Origin: an uncultured Bacilli bacterium
GTDB lineage: Bacteria > Bacillota_I > Bacilli_A > RF39 > UBA660
Reading direction: 5' to 3'
NCBI GenBank assembly: GCA_904502155.1
Contig: CAJGDV010000060.1
Location: forward strand, 1 to 7,245
DNA: 7,245 nucleotides
How positions within the stretch are numbered: position 1 is the first letter of the stretch; each line of letters begins with the position of its first letter. Below are positions 1 through 5,819 of this stretch, piece after piece. A program made the position numbers and the translations under genes. Under the pieces are notes generated by a model, which saw nothing but the letters and a program-made list of their open reading frames with translations, had not been told where the DNA came from and did not search any database.

Positions 1-48
1 AAAGAAATTAAATTAATGCAAAATTACAAAGAATACTTAAAAAATTAA
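1..48 (+). CDS. Possible C-terminal tail of an upstream gene
   Basis: Frame 1 is open from the window edge to a TAA at 46-48 and would give the 15-residue tail KEIKLMQNYKEYLKN. The other two plus frames stop earlier (TAA at 9-11 and at 14-16), so any of the three could hold the real gene end. Frame 1 is preferred slightly because other genes here also end inside their terminator hairpins. In this case, however, the stop would lie in the 3' arm. Nothing can be said about function. Confidence 0.3.
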   Translation, partial: KEIKLMQNYKEYLKN

Positions 49-57
49 GTATTTTTT
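32..57 (+). terminator. Intrinsic terminator of the upstream unit
   Basis: There is a perfect 9-bp inverted repeat, AATACTTAA at 32-40 and TTAAGTATT at 45-53, with an AAAA loop and a T-run continuing to 57. The stem is A/T-rich and therefore weak, but its shape and T-tract are typical. It ends exactly where the extended -10 box of the next gene begins. Confidence 0.7.
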
Positions 58-79
58 GTTATAATTAATAATAGGTGAT
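57..79 (+). promoter_or_regulatory. Extended -10 promoter and SD of the prepilin-LRR gene
   Basis: TGTTATAAT at 57-65 is a perfect extended -10 box. A -35 at 17-bp spacing would be TTAAAA (37-42), which is poor and lies inside the preceding terminator. Transcription would start near 72, leaving a leader of about 11 nt that is almost entirely the SD (AGGTGAT, 73-79) just before the ATG at 83. The same arrangement recurs before the second prepilin gene. Confidence 0.65.
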
Positions 80-109
80 AGTATGAAAAAAGGATTTACT
101 TTAGTTGAA
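57..109 (+). repeat. Promoter-leader-signal-peptide repeat, copy 1
   Basis: The 26 bases from the extended -10 box to the start codon (57-82) match 1134-1159 at 23 of 26 positions without gaps. After a 3-base length difference in the first codons, 92-109 matches 1172-1189 with one mismatch. The copies cover the regulatory region and the prepilin signal peptide, which indicates a duplicated prepilin gene start. Downstream coding sequences diverge completely. Confidence 0.6.
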
Positions 110-1105
110 CTTCTAGCAGTTTTAACGTTACTAGCATTTGTCGCTATAATTTCTATTCCAATAATGGAAACAATTTTAAGTAACTCTGCTCAAAAAACTA
201 AAAATTCACAAATAAAAGAAATATTAGAAGCTTCTAAAAAATATGTTTTAAAATATGATAATAAATTAGAATATGATGAAGATAATGAAGTATTAATTCC
301 ACTTGATGATATTAAAAAATCAGAATTTCTAAACGATGAAAAAATGATTAATGCTGAAACAGAAGAAGAATTAAATGGATGTATTCATGTAAAATATAAT
401 GAAGAAACAGGAAAAACAAATTATGCATATTTTTATAAATGTGAAACTTTAAATTATACAGGTAGTTGTTTTAATTTTGACGCTAATGAAGGTGAAATTC
501 AAGGTCTAAATACTTCAGCTGGAGGATGTTCTAATTTTGAAACATTAGAAATACCAACATATATTAATAATCAAAAAGTTAGAAGTATAAAAGGTATAGA
601 TAATCAAAATAATGCTTATTTATTACATAGTAAAAAAGTTAATTTTTCAAAAGCATTATATTTAGAAACAATTAAAGAACATGCTTTTGGATATGGGGTT
701 ACATCTTTAACAACATATGATGAAATTGATTTATCTAATAATTCATTATTACATACAATTGAAGAAGGCGGATTTTCAGATAGTGAATTAAAGATAAGAA
801 AAATTAAACTTCCTGATAATCTTAAAATTATTGCTAAAGAAGCTTTTCAAGGAAATACACTTACAGAAATAATTTTACCAGAAAAACTTGAACGTATTGG
901 AGAATCAGCATTTAAAAGTAACCGAATCGAAAGACTTGAAATTCCTGGATCAGTTAAAGTTTTAGGTAAACACGCTTTTGCATATAACAAACTTAAAACT
1001 GTAACCATTATGAACAAAGCTTCATCAAATGATTTTAATCTTTATAATGAACCATTTGCTGAGAATAGTGGATTTACAAATAAGAAAATAATATGGAAAC
1101 AATAG
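83..1105 (+). CDS. Type IV prepilin-like protein with C-terminal BspA-type leucine-rich repeats
   Basis: This is a 340-residue surface protein made of two parts. Residues 1-28 form a class III (prepilin) signal. A short basic leader, MKKG, is followed by FTLVE with the conserved glutamate at residue 9 (position +5 after predicted cleavage behind G4) and a hydrophobic stretch to about residue 28. Residues 30-120 look like a short pilin head with C100 and C120 as a possible disulfide. C129 and C149 flank a linker. From about 155 to 310 come LRR_5-type repeats with a 22-23 residue period; three clear units lie at 236-258, 259-280 and 281-302, each with a pattern like LP..L..I...AF..N. Such repeats usually mediate binding to proteins or surfaces. 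The inferred role is display of an adhesive LRR domain from a pilus or from the membrane. No prepilin peptidase or assembly ATPase is in the window. The start is fixed by AGGTGAT at 73-79, and the stop TAG lies in the terminator stem. Confidence 0.85.
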   Translation: MKKGFTLVELLAVLTLLAFVAIISIPIMETILSNSAQKTKNSQIKEILEASKKYVLKYDNKLEYDEDNEVLIPLDDIKKSEFLNDEKMINAETEEELNGCIHVKYNEETGKTNYAYFYKCETLNYTGSCFNFDANEGEIQGLNTSAGGCSNFETLEIPTYINNQKVRSIKGIDNQNNAYLLHSKKVNFSKALYLETIKEHAFGYGVTSLTTYDEIDLSNNSLLHTIEEGGFSDSELKIRKIKLPDNLKIIAKEAFQGNTLTEIILPEKLERIGESAFKSNRIERLEIPGSVKVLGKHAFAYNKLKTVTIMNKASSNDFNLYNEPFAENSGFTNKKIIWKQ

Positions 1106-1132
1106 AAATAGACTTTATACTATTTCTTTTTT
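1104..1132 (+). terminator. Intrinsic terminator after the prepilin-LRR gene
   Basis: Stem AGAAATAG (1104-1111) pairs with CTATTTCT (1120-1127) around an 8-nt loop and is followed by a T-run to 1132. The stop codon of the preceding gene (1103-1105) overlaps the 5' arm. The -10 box of the next gene follows within two bases. Confidence 0.75.
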
Positions 1133-1133
1133 A

Positions 1134-1157
1134 TGTTATAATTTATTATAGGTGAGA
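1134..1157 (+). promoter_or_regulatory. Extended -10 promoter and SD of the second prepilin gene
   Basis: TGTTATAAT at 1134-1142 repeats the extended -10 box seen at 57-65, again with 17 bases between the box and the ATG. The SD is AGGTGAGAG from 1150. No convincing -35 box is present. The predicted leader is about 11 nt. This promoter probably drives the prepilin, the kinase and smr. Confidence 0.65.
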
Positions 1158-1189
1158 GTATGAAAAACAAAGGATTTACTTTAGTAGAA
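1134..1189 (+). repeat. Promoter-leader-signal-peptide repeat, copy 2
   Basis: This is the second copy of the repeat at 57-109. It has the same box, the same 17-base distance to the ATG and nearly the same GFTLVE-coding stretch, with one extra codon (N) in the basic leader. Confidence 0.6.
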
Positions 1190-1537
1190 ATGATTACAGT
1201 TATTGCACTTCTTGCTATTATTGGTATGATTTCAATTCCTGTTGTTGAAGGGGTTATTAAACGTAGTAAAGATAGAGTTTATGAAGCTCAACTTGAAGAG
1301 ATTAAAAGTGGTGCTAAAAAATATGCTACCGAATATATTGAAAATATTTCAACTGTAGATGGAGCTGAAACAATAGTTTGTTTATCTAAGTTAAAAGAAT
1401 TAGGATATTTAGAAAATACAAAAATTGTAGATCCTAGAACTGATTTAGCTATGGATGGTGGCATAAAAATTAGATATGTTGAAAGTAGTAAAAATTTCAA
1501 ATATATATACGATGAAGATATAATTTCATGCGAATAG
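1160..1537 (+). CDS. Short type IV prepilin / pseudopilin (ComGC/PilE-like)
   Basis: This 125-residue protein has a class III signal, MKNKG, followed by FTLVE with the glutamate at residue 10 (+5 after predicted cleavage behind G5). A hydrophobic helix runs to about residue 28. The head is helical at 30-60, and C74 and C124 could form a disulfide. The part at 76-105 (L..LGYLE...DP.TD.AM.GG..I) resembles the C-terminal head of small Gram-positive pseudopilins. After cleavage such proteins are built into a competence-type or type IV pilus, or stay in the membrane. It is paralogous to the N-terminus of the upstream gene. Its stop TAG overlaps the SD of the sugar kinase, so the two are probably translated in succession from one transcript. 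A link between pilin and kinase function is not evident. I am confident of the family but not of the specific pilus system. Confidence 0.85.
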   Translation: MKNKGFTLVEMITVIALLAIIGMISIPVVEGVIKRSKDRVYEAQLEEIKSGAKKYATEYIENISTVDGAETIVCLSKLKELGYLENTKIVDPRTDLAMDGGIKIRYVESSKNFKYIYDEDIISCE

Positions 1538-1546
1538 GAGGTAAAA

Positions 1547-2446
1547 ATGGAAATATTATGTATAGGTCATGCAACCTATGATATAACAATATTATTAGAT
1601 GAATACCCTGAAGAAAACGAAAAATATCGAATTAATAAAAGAACAGAATGTGGTGGCGGTCCTGCAAGTAATGCAGCATATTTACTTTCAAAATGGGGAA
1701 TGACAACTTATTTTGCAGGTTTACTTGGGAATGATGCATATGGAAGAAGAATCAAAGAAGAATTCGATTCTATTGGTGTAAATACTAAATATACTAAATT
1801 AGACGATAATGCTGAGACAACTAGTTCTTTTATTCTTGCTAATAATGAAAATGGTTCAAGAACTGTTTTTGCATATAAAAAAGAAAATAAAGAAATGGAA
1901 TTAATTAATTTTGATATTAATCCTGGATTAATCTTAATTGATGGTCAGGAACCATCAGTAAGTAGAGCAGCAATTCATAAATATCCGAATGCTATAACTG
2001 TAATAGATGCTGGAAGACCTACAGATGAAGTTATAGAACTATGTAAACTAGTTGATTATGTAGCTTGTTCTAAAACATTTGCCGAATCAGTATCTGGAGT
2101 TAATATTAACTATACTTATACTAATTCTATTATTGAAGCATATAGAGAATTAAAAAATAAATTTAAAACAAACGTAATTATTACTCTAGAAGATAAAGGC
2201 TGTGTCTTTGAAGAAAATGGTGTTGTAAAAATAATGCCATCAATAAAAGTTAAACCTATAGATTCAACTGGAGCAGGGGATATATTCCATGGTGCATTAG
2301 CATATGGACTTGCAAATAATTTTCCTTATGAAAAAACTTTAAAATATGCTAATATCGCTGGTGCATTATCTACAGAAAGAGTTGGAGGAAGATTTTCAAT
2401 ACCAACTAAAAAAGAAGTAGAAGAAAGATATGCTAAAATTAAGTGA
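1547..2446 (+). CDS. PfkB-family (ribokinase-like) sugar kinase
   Basis: This 299-residue cytoplasmic kinase has the usual family length. The N-terminal substrate-side aspartate is probably D12. The first PfkB signature is at 36-51 (GGGPASNAA with N42, then LSKWG). The second is DSTGAGD at 239-245, which forms the anion hole with D245 as the predicted catalytic base; HGALAYGL follows. The family phosphorylates sugars or nucleosides with ATP. Several stretches (GGGPA, VNTKYTK, GAGDIFHGALA, GGRFSIP) recall YihV-type sulfofructose kinases and their ketohexokinase-like relatives. That comparison is from memory and does not fix the substrate. The start ATG has an excellent SD, AGGAGGT at 1536-1542, which overlaps the upstream pilin stop. 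The 3' end overlaps smr by 17 bases. The TGA stop is followed by an in-frame TAG two codons later. Confidence 0.88.
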   Translation: MEILCIGHATYDITILLDEYPEENEKYRINKRTECGGGPASNAAYLLSKWGMTTYFAGLLGNDAYGRRIKEEFDSIGVNTKYTKLDDNAETTSSFILANNENGSRTVFAYKKENKEMELINFDINPGLILIDGQEPSVSRAAIHKYPNAITVIDAGRPTDEVIELCKLVDYVACSKTFAESVSGVNINYTYTNSIIEAYRELKNKFKTNVIITLEDKGCVFEENGVVKIMPSIKVKPIDSTGAGDIFHGALAYGLANNFPYEKTLKYANIAGALSTERVGGRFSIPTKKEVEERYAKIK

Positions 2447-2714
2447 TTATAGATCAGGTTTATTAGACTATAATAATCTTCCAACTTTAGATTTGCACGG
2501 TGAAATAGTAGATATATCAGTAGTCAGAATAAAAGACTTTATAAAAGACAATATAAAACTTAAAAAACGTTTTATTGCCATAGTACATGGTATAAGTGGT
2601 GGTAAAGTTAAAAAAGCCTGTGAAGAAACCTTAAAAAGAAACAAAAAGGTAATTGATTATGGTATATGCTATCGTAATCAAGGATGTACAATTGTAGAAC
2701 TTGATATAAACTAA
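2430..2714 (+). CDS. Small Smr-domain protein
   Basis: This 94-residue protein consists almost entirely of an Smr (small MutS-related) domain. It shows LDLHG at 20-24, a helix at 27-45, the HGxxGG segment at 53-58 (H53, G54, G57, G58) followed by KVKKACEETL, and a closing strand with GCTIVEL at 85-91. Smr domains bind nucleic acids and in several families act as endonucleases on DNA branches or mRNA. Standalone short forms are mostly uncharacterised, so the substrate here is open. The ATG lies inside the kinase gene with a 17-base overlap. No other usable start exists before LDLHG except a TTG within the motif, so the overlap is required. Only a weak SD (AGAAGAAAG) precedes it, which suggests translational coupling to the kinase. 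No terminator with a T-run follows it. Confidence 0.82.
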   Translation: MLKLSDYRSGLLDYNNLPTLDLHGEIVDISVVRIKDFIKDNIKLKKRFIAIVHGISGGKVKKACEETLKRNKKVIDYGICYRNQGCTIVELDIN

Positions 2715-2731
2715 ATAGAAGGACCCTCAAT

Positions 2732-2760
2732 TTGACAACTTAATAATCTTATGTTATTAT
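2732..2760 (+). promoter_or_regulatory. Strong sigma-A type promoter of the 139-residue protein gene
   Basis: TTGACA at 2732-2737 is a perfect -35 box. Exactly 17 bases later comes TATTAT at 2755-2760, with the extended element TG at 2752-2753. This is the best promoter in the window. Transcription should start near 2767, giving a leader of about 32 nt that carries a strong SD, AGAGGGGG at 2782-2789, nine bases before the ATG. Confidence 0.8.
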
Positions 2761-2765
2761 TAAGT
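2738..2765. promoter_or_regulatory. Operator-like 10-bp inverted repeat inside the promoter
   Basis: ACTTAATAAT at 2738-2747 and ATTATTAAGT at 2756-2765 are perfect reverse complements separated by 8 bases. The left arm starts immediately after the -35 box and the right arm covers most of the -10 box. A dimeric repressor bound here would block RNA polymerase. No T-run follows it, so it does not look like a terminator. No regulator gene is adjacent. Confidence 0.5.
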
Positions 2766-2798
2766 AACTATGTGTTATATAAGAGGGGGTAAAATACT

Positions 2799-3218
2799 AT
2801 GAAAGAGGCTTATTTATTTGAATATGTAAATGAAAATGAATTTAAAAAATTAGAAAGATCATTAAAAAAATATAACATGTTAGCATACAAAAAATTATAT
2901 TTTGATTTCTATCCTGCATTAAAAGAAGGTAATTTCTTAGGACAAGTTGTTTCTACTAATCAAGCACAAGGAACAAAAACTTATGAATTAAAATTACCAA
3001 CAGATATAATGTTCTCTAAAGTACATGGAGATATTAAATTACATTATATGGTTTATGAAGGAGAAAAAATTGTTATGCTTGATAAACTTACACCAGAAGA
3101 TATCCTAACTGAAGGACATCAATCAGAATTAGTTACTTATAAAGGTGTAATGGTATCTAAACAACATTCAGATAAAGACTTATTTAAAATTAACTTATTA
3201 AACATGATTCAAAAATAA
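2799..3218 (+). CDS. Hypothetical protein of 139 residues
   Basis: I do not recognise this gene. The product is a soluble, cysteine-free protein with no signal peptide or membrane segment. Residues 1-30 are lysine-rich and predicted helical. Residues 31-95 look like alternating strands (KKLYFDFYP, GNFLGQVVST, KTYELKLP, IKLHYMVYEGEKIVML), and the C-terminal third contains LTPEDIL at 97-103, EGHQSEL at 105-111, YKGVMVS at 114-120 and FKINLL at 129-134. It has its own near-consensus promoter, a strong SD and its own terminator, so it is a separate and probably well-expressed unit. A palindrome in the promoter suggests that it is regulated. The real-gene call is secure; the function is unknown. 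Confidence 0.8.
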   Translation: MKEAYLFEYVNENEFKKLERSLKKYNMLAYKKLYFDFYPALKEGNFLGQVVSTNQAQGTKTYELKLPTDIMFSKVHGDIKLHYMVYEGEKIVMLDKLTPEDILTEGHQSELVTYKGVMVSKQHSDKDLFKINLLNMIQK

Positions 3219-3230
3219 TCATGTTTTTTT
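3200..3230 (+). terminator. Intrinsic terminator of the 139-residue protein gene
   Basis: Stem AAACATGATT (3200-3209) pairs with AATCATGTTT (3217-3226) around a 7-nt loop and is followed by Ts to 3230. The 5' arm encodes the last residues of the protein, and the stop TAA (3216-3218) straddles the loop and the 3' arm. Confidence 0.8.
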
Positions 3231-3237
3231 CTTGCAC

Positions 3238-3265
3238 AAAAAAAGTAGTTTAATAACTACTTTTT
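3238..3265 (-). terminator. Terminator of the def-sulfotransferase operon
   Basis: AAAAAGTAGTT (3240-3250) and AACTACTTTTT (3255-3265) form an 11-bp perfect stem with a 4-nt loop. Read on the minus strand the hairpin ends in seven Ts (plus-strand A-run 3238-3244). It could also act on plus-strand transcripts as a back-up. The sulfotransferase stop codon (3264-3266) overlaps the stem. Confidence 0.85.
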
Positions 3266-5198
3266 AAAATTCTACAAATTTATCAAAATCATAATATTTA
3301 CCATTAATTTTCATATATATATAATATTTACCTTTTAAGTCTTCATCATTAATATATTTAGTAACATTAATACCTTTTTTTTCTTCTTCAGCAGTAAATA
3401 CGTCTAAGCATAATGCTGTATAAGGTTTTTTAGATATTGTTAAATCATATGTTTTTTTATCAAATACATTATCTAATATAATTGAAACATCATCTGATTT
3501 TTTAAATGTACCACTAATAACTAAACGATCAGCTTCTTTAGTAAATTTTAAATTATATTTATTTATAATTTTATCACCATTTTTATTAAAGAATAAAATT
3601 GAATCATTATGACTAGGTTTAGTAACACCTAGTGAACCTAATTTAATTCCTTCTTTTGGTTCATATTCATTATTTGAATATAAACTCATTTTTTCAGCTC
3701 TATAATAATTACTTGGTAAAACTAATTTAAAGATTTCTTTATTATCCTTAACTTCAACAGTTATACTATTTAAAGCATCAACTTTTGAAAGTCCTGCAGG
3801 TTCATTATTTGGAACACCTTTATAAGATGAAATACCACCAGAATGAATTAAATAATGATTACTATCAATATAATCAACATCTGAAATATATGGAGAATAG
3901 AAAGAACTTCCTAATTCTTTACCATATTGATAAATTTGTTTTATAGTCATTTCATCTAAATTAAGTCTATAAATAACTCCACGACTATAATTATCACTAG
4001 CAGATATTATATTATCAGTTTTTTTACTTTTGTTATTACCATTATCAAATACGAATAAATCGCCATTTGGAAGAATCATAGCTGCATGCTGAGCATATTG
4101 CCATTCTAAATTACCAACAGGAGTAAAGAAATATTTATGATATTTTTTATTCCAATTTTCTTTTGAACCAACAATCCAGTTAATTTCTAAAGTTTCATAA
4201 TCAATATTAACAATACTATCTGTATGTCTTCCAGATAATGTTAAAGAGTTTGTTTTTTCATCGAACCATACTGAATTATTGTGAAACCAATCATATTCAG
4301 TTTGATAATTTTTATTTCCACCTTCTTTAATAGGTAGAATTTTAGTTAAATCTATTTCTTTTACAATTTTTCCGGTATCTCTATCAATTTCAACAATAAA
4401 GTCTTCTACCGTACCATTTTCAAAATTATCACTTGCAACAATTAAATTACCATCTGGAAGTTCGAAATAATCATGATGGTATCCACCAGGAATAGAATAT
4501 TCATAATAAACTTTTCCAAGTAAATCCATTTCTACTAATCCAGACATGTAATATGGAGGATTAACAAGTCTATTAGTACTTAGCATAATATTGCCATTAT
4601 TTAATCTTTCTATATCCCATAAAAAGAATTCATTTAAATACCAACGAACATCTCCATTAATATCATAAGCTGCAGTATAACCAGTACTAGCTGGTGTTAC
4701 AAAATAAAAATCATTATTACCATTTATTTCAGCACTATTAACTTCTGCTAAAGTAGCAGTAACAAAATTATCAGGAAGTGGTTCCGTTTTAATAACAAAT
4801 TCATGTTTTTTACCATTTACTTCAACTATAACTTTATTATCATAATCAGGATATAAACCATAAACAGGTAAATAATGAACCTTTCCAGGTTTAAATGTAT
4901 TAGTAATTGAAGTATTACTTGTTTTACCAACAACCGTTAATTTAGGCGTTGTTAAATCTTTTGTTTCAAAAATAATTAAAGCTGTAAGAGGTGAAACACC
5001 ATAAGGGTCAATAACTATCTTTGGATCATCAATAGTATAATTAGTGATAGCAAGCTCAGTTGCATCAACTTTATTTTGATAAGTAATTACATCTTGTACA
5101 TAAGATACTGGTTGTGATTTTTCGCAAAAATAATAAATCATTATCGAACAAATACAAGCAGTAAAAATTAATAATACAAATTTATATTTCGTTTTCAT
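3264..5198 (-). CDS. Membrane-anchored arylsulfate sulfotransferase (ASST family)
   Basis: This 644-residue extracellular enzyme probably moves sulfuryl groups from one phenolic sulfate to another phenol, independently of PAPS, as the AssT family does. Residues 7-24 form an N-terminal membrane segment without a good lipobox or signal peptidase site, so an uncleaved anchor is likely. Residues 40-140 fit the ASST N-terminal beta domain, and about 150-500 the six-bladed propeller. Candidate active-site residues are H241/H242 (YHHDYF), H306 and N308 (DWFHNNSVWF), R324 (LSGRH) and H371 (QYAQHAA), the last matching the histidine that carries the sulfuryl group in E. coli AssT. The H306-R324 spacing of 18 equals that of H356-R374 there, as I recall it. 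Its only cysteines are C15, C17, C25 and C597, so the disulfide of the proteobacterial enzyme cannot form. About 140 C-terminal residues extend past the propeller. The SD, AGGAGAGA, overlaps the def stop. Confidence 0.88.
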   Translation of the reverse strand: MKTKYKFVLLIFTACICSIMIYYFCEKSQPVSYVQDVITYQNKVDATELAITNYTIDDPKIVIDPYGVSPLTALIIFETKDLTTPKLTVVGKTSNTSITNTFKPGKVHYLPVYGLYPDYDNKVIVEVNGKKHEFVIKTEPLPDNFVTATLAEVNSAEINGNNDFYFVTPASTGYTAAYDINGDVRWYLNEFFLWDIERLNNGNIMLSTNRLVNPPYYMSGLVEMDLLGKVYYEYSIPGGYHHDYFELPDGNLIVASDNFENGTVEDFIVEIDRDTGKIVKEIDLTKILPIKEGGNKNYQTEYDWFHNNSVWFDEKTNSLTLSGRHTDSIVNIDYETLEINWIVGSKENWNKKYHKYFFTPVGNLEWQYAQHAAMILPNGDLFVFDNGNNKSKKTDNIISASDNYSRGVIYRLNLDEMTIKQIYQYGKELGSSFYSPYISDVDYIDSNHYLIHSGGISSYKGVPNNEPAGLSKVDALNSITVEVKDNKEIFKLVLPSNYYRAEKMSLYSNNEYEPKEGIKLGSLGVTKPSHNDSILFFNKNGDKIINKYNLKFTKEADRLVISGTFKKSDDVSIILDNVFDKKTYDLTISKKPYTALCLDVFTAEEEKKGINVTKYINDEDLKGKYYIYMKINGKYYDFDKFVEF

Positions 5199-5206
5199 AA
5201 TCTCTC

Positions 5207-5755
5207 CTATAATAATCTAATTTCTTTTTCATTAAAGAATGGTTTTTTCTTGTTAATTCTGTCATAGAATAAAATACCATCTAAATGATCAATTTCATGT
5301 TGGAATGCTATAGCAAGTTCTTCACGAGCTCTAATTTTAAGTGGATTACCATCTAAATCTAATCCTGTTACAGTAACGCGAGCATATCTTGGAACATGTC
5401 CATCTACTTCACGATTAACACTTAAGCATCCTTCACCAGCTTCAGCTGCAATTCTTTCTTCAGAGTGACTAATAATTTTAGGATTAACTACAATATAATT
5501 TTCAAATTTTCCATGTTCATATTCATCAACAATTACAATAAGTCTTTTATTGATTCCTACTTGTGGAAATGCTAATCCCATACCTGGACGTAAATCATAT
5601 TTTTCTTCATATTCAGGTATTTGACTATAAGTCAAATGTTTAATCATTCTATCTACTAATTTTTTTTCTTCCTCACTTACAGGTTCTGTAAATGGAACAC
5701 TTTTGATTCTTAATTTTTTATCTTTTTCATCTAAAATTTTTACTTTTTTAAACAT
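5207..5755 (-). CDS. def: Peptide deformylase, type 2
   Basis: This metalloenzyme removes the formyl group from the N-terminal methionine of new proteins. All three deformylase motifs are present. In numbering from the longest reading (186 residues, from a GTG at 5767) they are GMGLAFPQ at 62-69, EGCLS at 112-116 and HEIDH at 157-161. C114, H157 and H161 bind the metal and E158 is catalytic. The LRPG insertion before motif 1 is typical of Gram-positive type 2 enzymes. Motif 1 has F67 where A is usual. I choose the ATG at 5755 (182 residues) because GGTGAT sits four bases before it, as in the prepilin genes, and because the predicted transcript begins near 5767, leaving no leader for the GTG start. 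ATG 5761 is an alternative. The TAG stop overlaps the SD of the sulfotransferase gene, so the two are co-translated. Confidence 0.95.
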   Translation of the reverse strand: MFKKVKILDEKDKKLRIKSVPFTEPVSEEEKKLVDRMIKHLTYSQIPEYEEKYDLRPGMGLAFPQVGINKRLIVIVDEYEHGKFENYIVVNPKIISHSEERIAAEAGEGCLSVNREVDGHVPRYARVTVTGLDLDGNPLKIRAREELAIAFQHEIDHLDGILFYDRINKKKPFFNEKEIRLL

Positions 5756-5773
5756 CTTCATCACCACATTTAT

Positions 5774-5802
5774 ATTTTATCACAAAAACCTCTATTTTTT
5801 AA
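5774..5802 (-). promoter_or_regulatory. Extended -10 promoter of the def operon
   Basis: Read on the minus strand, TGATAAAAT (5782 down to 5774) is an extended -10 box. A weak -35, TTAAAA, lies at 5802-5797 with a 17-bp spacer. The start would fall near 5767, about 12 nt before the chosen ATG. It is divergent from the transporter promoter, with the two -35 regions about 18 bp apart. Confidence 0.55.
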
Positions 5803-5819
5803 GGTACTTTTTAATATTG

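Noticed and set aside
1288..1500. A 70-codon open frame on the minus strand
   Set aside because: It lies wholly inside the second prepilin gene, has no SD or promoter of its own and shows no recognisable domain; it is a shadow.
2444..2452. Possible TGA-as-tryptophan reading at the kinase stop, which would end at TAG two codons later
   Set aside because: All tryptophans in the window are TGG and no gene has an internal TGA, so the standard code fits.
3612..3633. Inverted repeat ACTAGGT/ACCTAGT inside the sulfotransferase gene
   Set aside because: It is only 7 bp, fully coding, and not associated with a T-run or a gene boundary.
5147..5163. Possible lipoprotein signal around C15/C17 of the sulfotransferase
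   Set aside because: The residues before each cysteine (FTA, ACI) do not match a lipobox; an uncleaved membrane anchor fits better.
5619..5637. Perfect 8-bp inverted repeat ATTTGACT/AGTCAAAT with a 3-nt loop inside def
   Set aside because: It is within conserved-length coding sequence, has no T-run and no nearby promoter; a chance palindrome in A/T-rich DNA is more likely.
5785..5810. Possible terminator-like fold in the def/transporter divergent region (ACCT/AGGT with flanking A and T runs)
   Set aside because: Only 4 bp pair, and no gene ends there because both neighbours start and point away from each other.
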